Shown piece by piece: positions 15,912 to 24,113 of a DNA stretch of 39,028 bases; the first letter of the stretch is position 1, and each line of letters starts with the position of its first letter. Location: positions 1-39,028 of the forward strand of contig JACRDO010000090.1 of the NCBI GenBank assembly GCA_016212885.1, given 5' to 3'. Both the position numbers and the translations under genes were made by a program. The stretch is from Elusimicrobiota bacterium (GTDB lineage: Bacteria > Elusimicrobiota > Elusimicrobia > UBA1565). Under the pieces are notes generated by a model. It saw nothing but the letters and a program-made list of their open reading frames with translations. It was not told the DNA's origin and did not search any database.

Positions 15912-16870
15912 TCACAAAGAAAATCCGGTTGGGCGGCGAAGGGGAGGCGGTCCTGCTGCTGGGCGAGCAGGACGCGCACCTGCGCCGCATCGAGTCTGAG
16001 AACGACGTCGAGATATTCGTCCGCCACGAGCCGGAAGGCCGGGGCCTGCACTTGACGATCCGAGGGGCGGCCGGCCGCGTGCAGAAGGCCTACAAGCGCC
16101 TCTCGGAGCGCCTCGACGACATCCGGGCGGGCCGCCCGAACGCGGACGCGCAGATGCCGGCCTCGGCCGTGCAGTTCTCCCCCGAAGCCGAGAGCCCCGA
16201 GGATGCTGTCCTCGTCACGGCCTACGGGAAGGTCATCCGGCCCAAGTCGCCCCGGCAGTGGGAATACTGCAAGGCGATCATGCAGGGGGATATGGCCTTC
16301 GGCATAGGCCCGGCCGGAACGGGGAAGACCTACCTCGCCGTGGCCTGCGCGCTGAGGGCGCTCAAGACGCGCGAGATCTCCCGCATCGTGCTGACCCGGC
16401 CGGTCGTGGAGGCCGGCGAAAAGCTGGGGTTTTTGCCGGGCGACCTCTACGAGAAGGTGCACCCGTACCTCAAGCCGCTTTTCGACAGCTTCTTCGACAT
16501 GCTCGGGCCGGACAAATTCCGCCTCTGGCGCAACGACGAGCTCATCGAGGTGGTGCCGCTGGCCTACATGCGCGGCCGGACACTCGAGAACGCCTTCATC
16601 ATCCTCGACGAGGCGCAGAACACCTCCATCGAGCAGATGAAGATGTTCCTCACCCGCATGGGGAACGGCTCGCGGGTGGTGGTCACCGGCGACGTGACTC
16701 AAGTGGACCTGACCCAAGCCCGCTCGGGCCTGATCCTCATCGAGGAGATCCTCAAGGGTGTCAAGGGCGTCTCGTTCATCCGCTTCAACGAGGAGGACGT
16801 CGTGCGCCACCCCCTGGTCAAGCAGATCATCCGGGCCTTCGACCACTGGGAGAAGAAGAGGCCTTCATGA
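15908..16870 (+). CDS. phoH: PhoH-family ATPase
   Basis: The 320-residue protein has an N-terminal KH-like segment (about 1-80) and a P-loop ATPase domain. Walker A is GPAGTGKT at 134-141; Walker B is IILDEAQN at 231-238 (DEAQ at 234-237). A helicase-like motif GDVTQVDL follows. PhoH proteins are RNA-associated ATPases commonly encoded directly before ybeY, as here. The ATG at 15908 overlaps the previous stop (ATGA), and the gene's own stop overlaps ybeY in the same way, so expression is tightly coupled. Confidence 0.94.
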   Translation: MITKKIRLGGEGEAVLLLGEQDAHLRRIESENDVEIFVRHEPEGRGLHLTIRGAAGRVQKAYKRLSERLDDIRAGRPNADAQMPASAVQFSPEAESPEDAVLVTAYGKVIRPKSPRQWEYCKAIMQGDMAFGIGPAGTGKTYLAVACALRALKTREISRIVLTRPVVEAGEKLGFLPGDLYEKVHPYLKPLFDSFFDMLGPDKFRLWRNDELIEVVPLAYMRGRTLENAFIILDEAQNTSIEQMKMFLTRMGNGSRVVVTGDVTQVDLTQARSGLILIEEILKGVKGVSFIRFNEEDVVRHPLVKQIIRAFDHWEKKRPS

Positions 16871-17319
16871 GGATCCTCCTGCTGGGAAGGGCTCCGCGCA
16901 GGGAGGCCGAGCGGCGGCTCCTGCGCAAGGCCGCGCGGTTGGCTCTTGGCCGCAAGGCCGCGCTCAGGGGAGAGCTCTGCCTGGTCTTCCTGTCCGACAG
17001 GGAGATCCGCAGGCTCAACCGGCGCTTCCTGGGCAATAACCGCGCCACGGACGTCATCGCGTTCCGCTACGACAACGCCGGGGTCCCGCGCCGCGGCCGG
17101 GAGGAATCACCCTTCGGGGACGTCTACGTCGGCTTCGAGACGGCCCGGCGGCAGGCCCAAGCGCTCGGGCACAGCGCGCTCAAGGAGCTCGCGACCCTCG
17201 CGGTCCACGGGGTCCTGCACCTGCTCGGCCGCGACGACCTCCAAGCTGCCGGACGCAGGCGGATGCTCCAGCGGCAGGAAGAGCTCGTGGGAAGAATCCT
17301 GAAGAGTGGGGCGCAATAA
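16867..17319 (+). CDS. ybeY: Endoribonuclease YbeY with one metal ligand changed
   Basis: YbeY is a single-strand endoribonuclease acting in 16S rRNA maturation and ribosome quality control. This 150-residue protein has the family blocks LCLVFLSDREIRRLNRRFLG, TDVIAFRYD and FGDVYVGFETARRQA. The zinc motif normally reads HGxLHLxGYDH. Here it is H114-GVL-H118-LLGRDD, so the third ligand His is replaced by Asp124. Asp can coordinate zinc, so activity may persist. The C-terminus is short. The ATG overlaps the phoH stop. Confidence 0.9.
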   Translation: MRILLLGRAPRREAERRLLRKAARLALGRKAALRGELCLVFLSDREIRRLNRRFLGNNRATDVIAFRYDNAGVPRRGREESPFGDVYVGFETARRQAQALGHSALKELATLAVHGVLHLLGRDDLQAAGRRRMLQRQEELVGRILKSGAQ

Positions 17320-19054
17320 GAAGGATTCCCCTGCGCCCCGGTTCGAGGCAGGCTTCCACCTGCTCCTCTGGTGCGCCCTCTTCGCCGCGCTCGCCTTGGT
17401 CCCGGACCAGAAGATCCTCCGCTATAAGATCCTGGCCCTGGAGGCGGGCGTCTGGACCCTGCTCGCCGCCTCCGCGGCATCCTGGGCCTTCTCCGCCAAG
17501 GCGGCTCTCACGCGCACGCCGCTGGACTGGGCGGTTCTCCTCTACGCCTCGGGAGGGCTCCTCTTCTACCTCCTGTCTCCGGAGCGGGGCGTCTCCCGGC
17601 TGGAGCTCAACCGCATCATCTTCTCCGCCGCGGCATTCTTTGCGGCAGCGCAGAGCTGGCCGAAGGTCAAGAACCCCCGCGCGCCTTTGGCCGTCTTCGT
17701 CTATGCCGCCGCGGCCCTCGCGCTCTACGCTCTGCTTCAGCTGCGCGGCGGGATCTGGATCATCGAGGCGCCTCAGCTCGAGCGCCCCATCGCCACCTTC
17801 GGCAACCCCATCTTCCTGGCGGCCTACTTCGCCGCCGCGCTCGCCGTCGCGCTGTGCTTGAGCCTCTCGGCGCGGACCCAAGGAGCCCGCCTGGCGCACG
17901 CCGCTGCCGCGGCCCTCCTGGCCGCGGGGCTCTGGGCGACCCAGTCGAGAGCCGCGGTGGCGGGCCTTGGGCTCGCCGCCTGCGCGGCCGCGGCGCTCTT
18001 CCTGCGGGCCGGGGCCCGCCGCGCCTTCCTCGCCTGCGCGGCCGCTGCCGCGGCCCTCGCGCTCTGGCACTTCCGGGCCCGGCAGTGGACCCACGGGCTC
18101 ATCTGGAAGGACACGCTCGCGCTCTGGGCGGCCCACCCGATTTTCGGCTGCGGCCTGGGGCGCTTCCACGTGGAGTTCCCGGCCTACGCCTCCGAGGCGC
18201 TCAAGGCGCTCTGGCCCCAGCAGAAGGTCATCATCAACTTCGCCCACAGCGAGTACCTGCAGGTCCTGGCCGAGACCGGGATCGTCGGCTTCGGGATTTT
18301 CCTCGCGGTGCCGGCCGCCGCCTTTCGCTGGGCCGCCGGGGCCTTGAGGCACGCGGAGGACCGTGGCCTGCTCGCGGGCCTCGCCCTGGCCGCGGCCGCG
18401 CTCTTCGCTCAGGCGTTCTTCTCACCGGACATGCGCTTCGGAGTCTCCTCGTTCATCGTCTTCGCGTTCCTTGGAGCCGCCTGCGCGCTCAGCCGCGGCG
18501 AGAGCCGCAGCCCGCCTCCTTTCCCCGGGCGATACGGCATGGCGGCCCTGCTCGCCGCCTTCCTCGCGGCCTGGGGCAGCCTTGCGGCCCAGCCCATCCT
18601 GGCCCAGCGCCGCCTGGAGCGCGAGCCGGCTTTCCACGTCGAGCACTCCCCCGAGCTGCAGAAGCTCTTCGACCGGCTTGAAGAGCAGGTGCGCTCGGAC
18701 CCGAACAACGGGGACCTGGCAGAGAACCTGGCCTACCTGTACGCCAAGGAGCGGCGCTGGGACAAGGCCGTCGAGAAATACGAGCTGGCCGAGCGCCTCC
18801 TGCCGGGCCGGCCCGGGCCGGGCAACAACCTCGGCAACATCTACTACTCGCTCGGCCGGCGGGAGGACGCCATCGCCTGCTGGAAGCGCTCGCTCCAGGC
18901 CGCGCCGGGCCAGCTCGACGCCCACATCAACCTCGGCAAGGCCCTCTACGAGGTCGGCCGCCTCAAGGAATCAGCGAAGCACCTTCAGGCGGTCCTCAAG
19001 CGCGACCCGAACAACGAGAAGGCGCAGATACTGCTCAAGAAGATGATCGAATGA
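17306..19054 (+). CDS. O-antigen ligase (Wzy-like) membrane protein with C-terminal TPR repeats
   Basis: The 582-residue protein has about 10-12 hydrophobic segments between residues 10 and 430. The periplasmic-loop signature of the O-antigen ligase/polymerase superfamily is in the second half: GLIWKDTLALWAAHPIFGCG, then PQQKVIINFAHSEYLQVLAE. The ending (about 455-582) is a run of three to four TPR units, with NNGDLAENLAYLYAKERRWD and NNLGNIYYSLGRREDAIACW as examples. Such proteins join glycan chains to lipid A or to protein. The GTG start at 17306 overlaps ybeY by 14 bases. A terminator hairpin follows the stop. Confidence 0.87.
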   Translation: MGRNKKDSPAPRFEAGFHLLLWCALFAALALVPDQKILRYKILALEAGVWTLLAASAASWAFSAKAALTRTPLDWAVLLYASGGLLFYLLSPERGVSRLELNRIIFSAAAFFAAAQSWPKVKNPRAPLAVFVYAAAALALYALLQLRGGIWIIEAPQLERPIATFGNPIFLAAYFAAALAVALCLSLSARTQGARLAHAAAAALLAAGLWATQSRAAVAGLGLAACAAAALFLRAGARRAFLACAAAAAALALWHFRARQWTHGLIWKDTLALWAAHPIFGCGLGRFHVEFPAYASEALKALWPQQKVIINFAHSEYLQVLAETGIVGFGIFLAVPAAAFRWAAGALRHAEDRGLLAGLALAAAALFAQAFFSPDMRFGVSSFIVFAFLGAACALSRGESRSPPPFPGRYGMAALLAAFLAAWGSLAAQPILAQRRLEREPAFHVEHSPELQKLFDRLEEQVRSDPNNGDLAENLAYLYAKERRWDKAVEKYELAERLLPGRPGPGNNLGNIYYSLGRREDAIACWKRSLQAAPGQLDAHINLGKALYEVGRLKESAKHLQAVLKRDPNNEKAQILLKKMIE

Positions 19055-19059
19055 ATCCC

Positions 19060-19084
19060 CGCCGGACGAAGTCCGGCGTTTGTA
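19060..19084 (+). terminator. Intrinsic terminator after the O-antigen-ligase-like gene
   Basis: CGCCGGAC (19060-19067), GAA loop, GTCCGGCG (19071-19078), followed by a short T-rich tail (TTTGTAT). It is a perfect 8-bp stem directly after the stop codon and closes the 12454-19054 transcription unit. Confidence 0.7.
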
Positions 19085-19133
19085 TATCTGTGAATCAGAA
19101 GCAGAAGCGAGTTCGGCTCTTGGATCCAATACA

Positions 19134-20483
19134 ATGAGCATTCACGCCTTTGAAGAATCCTTGCCCGGCTTTCTCACAAAGCAGCGCTGGTTCGGCGGCA
19201 AGGCGCGGACCATCCGGGCCGTGTCCCTGCTCGACGCCGCGCAGGTCGCGCCGGGCGCCGTGCTCGCGCTGGCCTCGGTGCGCTACTCGGACGGCGGCCG
19301 CGAGACTTACTGCCTTCCCCTCGCTTTTCCGAGCGCTGAGATAACGGATGTCTGCGGGGACCCGGCGTTTGGATCGGCCCTCCTGGATGCTGTCCGGAGG
19401 GAGAGGAAGATCCGAACGAACCTGGGAGTCATCGCCGCGAAGAGGACCCGGGCCTTCGGCCGGCTCTTCGCCGGCCTCCCTTCGCGCGTCCGGCCCGTCC
19501 CTCTGGCGGCCGAGCAGAGCAACTCCTCCATCATCTTCGGCAGGAAGCTCCTCCTCAAGCTCTACCGCCGCCTAGACCCCGGCCCCAATCCGGAGCTCGA
19601 GCTCGGGCAATTCCTGACTGGGCGAGGCTTTACCCGCGCGAGCGCGCTGGCCGGCTGGCTGGAGTACCGCGGCCGAGGCCGGACCCTGCCCCTGGCGGTC
19701 ATGCAGGCCTTCGTTCCTGGCCGGGATCTCTGGGAAGCCACGCTGGAGCGCCCCCTGCGGACGCTCCGGCTCGCCTCTCTCCTCGGACGCCGGACCGCGG
19801 AGCTGCACCTCGCGCTGGCACAAGGCGCAGGTGCCCTCGCATCCGAGCCTTTCACCGCCGCCTGCCTCGGACGGCTCCGCGCAGGGATGCACAGGCACGC
19901 GGACAAAGCCCTGCGCCTGCTCAGGGAGCGCTTCCCTGCGCTGCCGGGAAGCGCGCGAGCGCAAGCGCTCGCGGTCTTGAAGGCCCGAGACCGGATCCGC
20001 GCCGCCTTCGATTCCGGCCTCCGCGGGCCGATCCAAGGCCTGCGCATCCGCTGCCACGGAGACCTTCACCTCGGCCAGGTCATCCTCACAGGAAAGGACT
20101 TCACGTTCATCGATTTTGAAGGGGAGAAGCTGAAGTCCCCGGCCGAGCGAAGGCTCAAGCGCTCCCCGCTCTACGACGCGGCCGGAATGCTGCGCTCCTT
20201 CCAATACGCGGCCCAGAGCGCCCGCCTCAGGGGCCGGCGCTCCCATTGGGCCGAGAAAGCGGGCGTCGCATTCCTGGACGCTTATCTTCGGCAAGCGCGG
20301 CCCATCCTGCCTCAGATCCCGGCTCAGGCGCGGACCCTCTTGGACCTCTTCTGCCTGGAGAAAGCGCTCTATGAGCTGGCCTACGAGCTCAGTCATCGTC
20401 CGGCCTGGGTCCTCATCCCGCTGAGAGGGATCCTCCGCTCATTGTCCTGCTACTCCTTTGAATTTTCCCATGCGAAGTATTAA
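19134..20483 (+). CDS. mak: Maltokinase-like aminoglycoside-phosphotransferase-fold kinase
   Basis: The 449-residue protein matches maltokinases (Mak, or the C-terminal half of TreS fusions), which phosphorylate maltose to maltose-1-phosphate for GlgE-type glucan synthesis. Key blocks are WFGGKARTIRAV near the N-terminus, EQSNSSIIFGRKLLLKLYRR (nucleotide-binding lysine), the catalytic loop CHGDLHLGQVI (H308-G-D310) and FIDFEGEKLKSPAERRLKRS. RSFQYAA also fits. No glgE or treS lies in the window. The start at ATG 19134 fits the family N-terminus (MSIHAFEESLPGFL); a TTG at 19080 would add 18 unrelated residues. Confidence 0.86.
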   Translation: MSIHAFEESLPGFLTKQRWFGGKARTIRAVSLLDAAQVAPGAVLALASVRYSDGGRETYCLPLAFPSAEITDVCGDPAFGSALLDAVRRERKIRTNLGVIAAKRTRAFGRLFAGLPSRVRPVPLAAEQSNSSIIFGRKLLLKLYRRLDPGPNPELELGQFLTGRGFTRASALAGWLEYRGRGRTLPLAVMQAFVPGRDLWEATLERPLRTLRLASLLGRRTAELHLALAQGAGALASEPFTAACLGRLRAGMHRHADKALRLLRERFPALPGSARAQALAVLKARDRIRAAFDSGLRGPIQGLRIRCHGDLHLGQVILTGKDFTFIDFEGEKLKSPAERRLKRSPLYDAAGMLRSFQYAAQSARLRGRRSHWAEKAGVAFLDAYLRQARPILPQIPAQARTLLDLFCLEKALYELAYELSHRPAWVLIPLRGILRSLSCYSFEFSHAKY

Positions 20484-20486
20484 ACT
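20458..20486 (+). promoter_or_regulatory. Putative promoter of the EEP-family gene
   Basis: TTGAAT (20458-20463), a 17-bp spacer, and TAAACT (20481-20486). It lies inside the last codons of the upstream gene. The ATG at 20497 is ten bases after the -10 box, so the leader would be only a few bases long. Confidence 0.45.
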
Positions 20487-20496
20487 ATCCTCAATA

Positions 20497-21294
20497 ATGC
20501 TCAATTCGAAAAAACCGTTGTCTGTTTTATTGGGCGCCGCCGCGGCCCTGGCCGCCGCGGGGAGCTGGTCGGATTCCGCTTCGCCCAGGACCGGCGCAGG
20601 AGGAGGAGCCGGGAACACGGTCCCAGCTCCGCATGTCATCGCGACCTACAACATCCATTATGGCGTCGGGACCGACGGCCGCGGCGACCTCGGCCGCGTC
20701 GCGAAAATGATCCTGGGGCTGGACGTCGTGGGCCTCAACGAGGTGGACGTCAACGCGAAGCGCTCCGGGTATGCACACCAGGCGGCCGAGCTTTCCCGTT
20801 TGGCCGGGTTCAAGCACTACGCGTACGGGCCCGCCTTCTCGAGCGGGAAAAGAAGCTTCGGCAACGCCATACTCTCCCGCAAGCCCATCGCCTACAAGAA
20901 GAACCACCCGCTTCCGCGCAAGGGAGACAACGAGCCGCGCGCCGCTCTTGAGGCCGAGATCGACGGCGTCAGATATCTGGCCGCGCATCTGTCTCTGGAT
21001 CCCGAGGATCGCCGCCTCCAGGCCGATGCAATCCTCTCCATCGTCTCCGCGGCCAAGGGCCCCGTCGTTATCATGGGAGACTTCAACGCCGGCCCCGGCT
21101 CCGCCGAAGTAAGGAAATTCCTCAGGTCTTTTACGGACGCCGCCGCTTCGGCGGGGCCGACGCACCCTTCCTCTCGCCCCAAGAATAGAATCGACTACAT
21201 TTTCTTCCGGGGGTTGCATGCGATTAAGGCTTGGGTCGCGCCGTCCAACGCCAGCGACCACTGCGCCGTCTACCTCGCAGCGTACGGAAAATAA
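20497..21294 (+). CDS. Exported endonuclease/exonuclease/phosphatase-family hydrolase
   Basis: This 265-residue protein has an N-terminal hydrophobic signal (KKPLSVLLGAAAALAAAGS) and an EEP (DNase I-like) domain. The motifs are ATYNIHYG (Asn/metal), GLNEVD (Glu, metal), ILSRKPI, AAHLSLDPEDR, IMGDFNAGPG (Asp/Asn) and the final ASDHCAV (Asp/His catalytic pair). The family cuts phosphodiesters in DNA, lipids or nucleotides; the substrate is not evident. Earlier starts at 20458 and 20470 overlap the maltokinase gene, and the -10 box described above favours 20497. Confidence 0.84.
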   Translation: MLNSKKPLSVLLGAAAALAAAGSWSDSASPRTGAGGGAGNTVPAPHVIATYNIHYGVGTDGRGDLGRVAKMILGLDVVGLNEVDVNAKRSGYAHQAAELSRLAGFKHYAYGPAFSSGKRSFGNAILSRKPIAYKKNHPLPRKGDNEPRAALEAEIDGVRYLAAHLSLDPEDRRLQADAILSIVSAAKGPVVIMGDFNAGPGSAEVRKFLRSFTDAAASAGPTHPSSRPKNRIDYIFFRGLHAIKAWVAPSNASDHCAVYLAAYGK

Positions 21295-21351
21295 GCTGCC
21301 GCGCCGACTTCAGGTCGGCCTTGAAGGAATACCGGACCGCGTCGAGGCAGG

Positions 21352-22596
21352 ATGGGAACGATGAAGCGGAGAAACACAGTTCTGATCCTGGCGCTCTTTG
21401 CAGCAGCCCTTCTGCTGCCTTTGATCGTATATCTCTGGGGAACCCATGACCGCGACAGCATGGACATCCGCCTTTCCCCCGGAATAAGCTTCCGGATCCC
21501 GGCGATCAAACGCCTCCAGCCAGGCTCCCAGGCTCCGGCAGACCAAGCTTCCCAGACCGGAGGCGGAATCTCTGTTTCCACGGAAACCGTAACCGCGGGA
21601 GGAACGGAACCGGCTTCCGGACCGGACGAAAAGACGGAAAAGGCCGCGAAGCTGGCCGCGGACGGGTCTTCCCAAGGGCAAGGCCCGGCGGCAGGGCCCG
21701 GTTTCCTTCCCTTAGGGAAGGAAACCGCCGGCCTTGGAGACGCAGGCCGTCCGCCGGGAGAGAATCCGGATGCGAAGCGGCCGAGATCAGGCGCTGCGGG
21801 AACCTCAGGCAAAGCCTCGGGGCAGGGCAAGCTTACTCCGGAGGCCGAAGCCTTGTTCAAGGCCTTTGAGGCGCAGGTCGCAGGCTCGGACGCTCCGGAG
21901 CTTGCGAATCTGGCCAAGGTCTTCATGCGCTACGGGCCGGAAGAAGCCATGGCCCGGGCTCAGAAAGCCCTGGCCATCTCCAAGCGCCTGGACAGCATCG
22001 GAGAGAACATCTCAAAGCGCGACGAAGACTACAACCTCGCGCGGATCGCGCATCAGCGCGCGGCTCAAGCCAAGGATGGGAGCTCGGCCGCTCTGCGCCG
22101 GCAGGCGTCGGCACTGGAAAAGCAGTTGAACTCTCTTTCGGCCGAGAAGGCGCGCGCCATGCAGCAGCTTCAGAACCTCATCGGCCCTGTCCCGGCGGCG
22201 GCGCCTCAAAAGCCTCCGGCCGGCTTGAACCACGCCTCCCCCGGAGCCCGCATCGCGGTCGAAACCGCCTACGCGCAGCTCGGCAAGCGCTACATTTGGG
22301 GAGAGGACGGGCCGAACACCTTCGACTGCTCCGGCCTTGTCATGTATTCATGGAGCAAGGCAGGGGTCGCTATGCCCCATTCCTCCCGGCTCCAGAGCCG
22401 GACTTTCCCAGCCGTTCCGAAGAGCGCCTTGATGCCTGGGGACCTGGTCTTCTTCGGAAACCCGGTCCATCACGTAGGGATGTATGTGGGCGGCGGGCAG
22501 ATGGTCCACGCGGCCGGGCGCAACTACGGCGTCATCAAGGGTTCCGTCAACCGGTCCGATTACGCCGGCGCGGACCGCCCCCAGCCCCGGCGCTGA
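21352..22596 (+). CDS. NlpC/P60 (C40) peptidoglycan endopeptidase with membrane anchor
   Basis: The 414-residue protein has a hydrophobic N-terminus (about 5-28) serving as signal anchor. A Gly/Pro/Ala-rich linker (about 45-165) and a helical, coiled-coil-prone region (165-275) follow. The C-terminal NlpC/P60 domain has the nucleophile Cys326 in FDCSGLVMYSW and the catalytic His374 in HHVGMYVGGG; MVHAAG follows. Such enzymes cleave D-Glu/diamino-acid bonds in cell-wall peptides. A six-base-pair hairpin (21303-21319) sits upstream but lacks a T-run. Starts at 21352 and 21361 are both possible. Confidence 0.88.
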   Translation: MGTMKRRNTVLILALFAAALLLPLIVYLWGTHDRDSMDIRLSPGISFRIPAIKRLQPGSQAPADQASQTGGGISVSTETVTAGGTEPASGPDEKTEKAAKLAADGSSQGQGPAAGPGFLPLGKETAGLGDAGRPPGENPDAKRPRSGAAGTSGKASGQGKLTPEAEALFKAFEAQVAGSDAPELANLAKVFMRYGPEEAMARAQKALAISKRLDSIGENISKRDEDYNLARIAHQRAAQAKDGSSAALRRQASALEKQLNSLSAEKARAMQQLQNLIGPVPAAAPQKPPAGLNHASPGARIAVETAYAQLGKRYIWGEDGPNTFDCSGLVMYSWSKAGVAMPHSSRLQSRTFPAVPKSALMPGDLVFFGNPVHHVGMYVGGGQMVHAAGRNYGVIKGSVNRSDYAGADRPQPRR

Positions 22597-22609
22597 GCCC
22601 CCGATTTCA

Positions 22610-22615
22610 TATAAT
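22610..22615 (+). promoter_or_regulatory. -10 box directly upstream of the ATP-grasp gene
   Basis: A perfect TATAAT ends six bases before the ATG at 22622, and no Shine-Dalgarno is present. Initiation about seven bases after the box would give a leaderless mRNA. No good -35 box is seen. Confidence 0.4.
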
Positions 22616-22621
22616 TCCTCG

Positions 22622-23779
22622 ATGAACGTCCTGCTTCTCTCCCCTCAGTTCCCGCCGAATTTCCAGCGATTCTCCACTGCGCTCAAAGAGGCCGGCGCGA
22701 ACGTCCTGGGGATCGGGGATTCGCCCTACGACAGCCTCGACCGCGGGCTGAAAGCGGCGCTTTCCGAGTACTTCCATCTCGACAACATGAGCGAGTACGA
22801 AGGCCTTTTCCGCGCGACGGCCTTCCTCACCTACAAGCACGGCAGGATCGACCGGATCGATTCGCACAACGAGCACTGGCTGGGCCTCGAGGCGCAGCTG
22901 CGCCATGACTTCAACGTCTTCGGGCAGAAGCCGGCGGACCTCGCCTTCTGCCGCCGCAAGTCCGGCATGAAGGAGGTCTTCCGCCTGGCCGGGGTCCCCG
23001 CGCCTCCCGGCGAGGTGGCGGCCTCCGCGGAGCAAATCCGCGCGTTCGTCAAGCGCCACGGGTTTCCCGTCATCTTCAAGCCGGACGTCGGCGTCGGGGC
23101 CGAGAGCGTCTTCCGCGTGGACAGCGAGGAGCAGCTCGCCGGGACCTTGGCCTATCCCCCGAAAGGCTGCATGGTCGAGAAGTTCATCGAAGGCTCCCTG
23201 TTCTCCTTCGACGGGCTGACGGACCGCGAAGGCAACATCGTCTTCTGCGCGTCGCACCGCGTGAGCTCCGGCATCATGGAGATCATCACCGAGCGGAGGC
23301 CGGTCCACTATTACTACACGCGGGAGATCCCGCCCAGAGTCGAAGACCTCGGGCGCAAGGCCGTGCGGGCCTTCCGTGTCCGGGAGCGCTTCTTCCACGT
23401 GGAATTCCTCGTCGGGGAAGGCGGGGACTGCGCCGCGCTGGAGATCAACGTGCGCCCCCCGGGGGGCTGTTCGCTGGACATGATGAACTGGGCCTGCGAC
23501 ATCGACCTCTACCAAGCCTGGGCGCGCTCGGTGGTCTGCGGGGAGAGCCACTTCGACTACGAGCGCAAGTACCACGTGGCCCACGTGGGGCGGCGCCAAA
23601 GCCTCCGCTACCGCCGCTCGCACGAGGACGTGCTCCGCGAGCTCTCGCGCCTGCTCGTGGACCATCGGCCCTTCCCCAAGCTCTTCAGCATCGCGATGGG
23701 CGACTACGTCTACTTCCTGCGCCACCCGGACCTGGAGACGCTCAGGGGGGCGATCTGCTTCATCGAGGAGCAGGCTTGA
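22622..23779 (+). CDS. ATP-grasp ligase of unknown substrate
   Basis: The 385-residue protein shows ATP-grasp order: an N-terminal Rossmann-like part (MNVLLLSPQFPPNFQRFSTA), a central lid with GFPVIFKPDVGVGAESVFRV, the MVEKFIEGSLFSFDGL strand, and a C-terminal FFHVEFLV with LEINVRPPGGCSLDMMNWA, where Glu and Asn bind Mg-ATP. It resembles carboxylate-amine/thiol ligases such as those acting on amino acids or peptides. No specific family can be named. It converges with the M15 remnant with one base between stops. Confidence 0.83.
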   Translation: MNVLLLSPQFPPNFQRFSTALKEAGANVLGIGDSPYDSLDRGLKAALSEYFHLDNMSEYEGLFRATAFLTYKHGRIDRIDSHNEHWLGLEAQLRHDFNVFGQKPADLAFCRRKSGMKEVFRLAGVPAPPGEVAASAEQIRAFVKRHGFPVIFKPDVGVGAESVFRVDSEEQLAGTLAYPPKGCMVEKFIEGSLFSFDGLTDREGNIVFCASHRVSSGIMEIITERRPVHYYYTREIPPRVEDLGRKAVRAFRVRERFFHVEFLVGEGGDCAALEINVRPPGGCSLDMMNWACDIDLYQAWARSVVCGESHFDYERKYHVAHVGRRQSLRYRRSHEDVLRELSRLLVDHRPFPKLFSIAMGDYVYFLRHPDLETLRGAICFIEEQA

Positions 23780-23780
23780 A

Positions 23781-24074
23781 TCAGTAGCCCGTAGGCGAGA
23801 AGTGCATGAAGTCCTTCTGATTGCCCGCGATCCTGCCGCCCCATAGGAATCCCGCCTTCTTCAGCTCCACGACCGCGGGGCTTTCCTCCCTCAAAGAAAG
23901 CGGGTCCTCTCCCGGCCGGTAGCGCCCGCCCTTCCTCAGCGCGCACTTCTTAGACCACGCGAAGCACTTCTCATAGAGCCCGTTGTTCTCCTCGTTTAAG
24001 TCCACGGCCGCGCCGAAGGAATGATTGGAGATCTCGGTGCGGTTGCCGCGCCCATCGGTCGGCCCCCGGCTCAC
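23781..24074 (-). pseudogene. N-terminally truncated M15-type D-Ala-D-Ala carboxypeptidase-like gene
   Basis: The 97-residue frame contains the zinc motif SNHSFGAAVDLN (His and Asp ligands) and the third ligand block DFMHFS near the C-terminus, with an AGFLWGG segment between them. These are the landmarks of VanY/DdcA-type M15 peptidases. Full-length members begin 60-150 residues earlier with substrate-binding helices, which are missing; a TAG stands immediately before the GTG start. The remaining piece keeps all three zinc ligands but lacks the N-terminal part of the domain. It is probably a decayed gene; expression as a mini-domain cannot be excluded. Confidence 0.62.
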
Positions 24075-24113
24075 CTATTGATTTGCCGCCGCAATACGAC
24101 TAATACGGGCCGG

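Noticed and set aside
21303-21319. GCCGAC-TTCAG-GTCGGC hairpin before the NlpC/P60 gene as a terminator
   Set aside because: Only six base pairs and no T-run follows; too weak to annotate.
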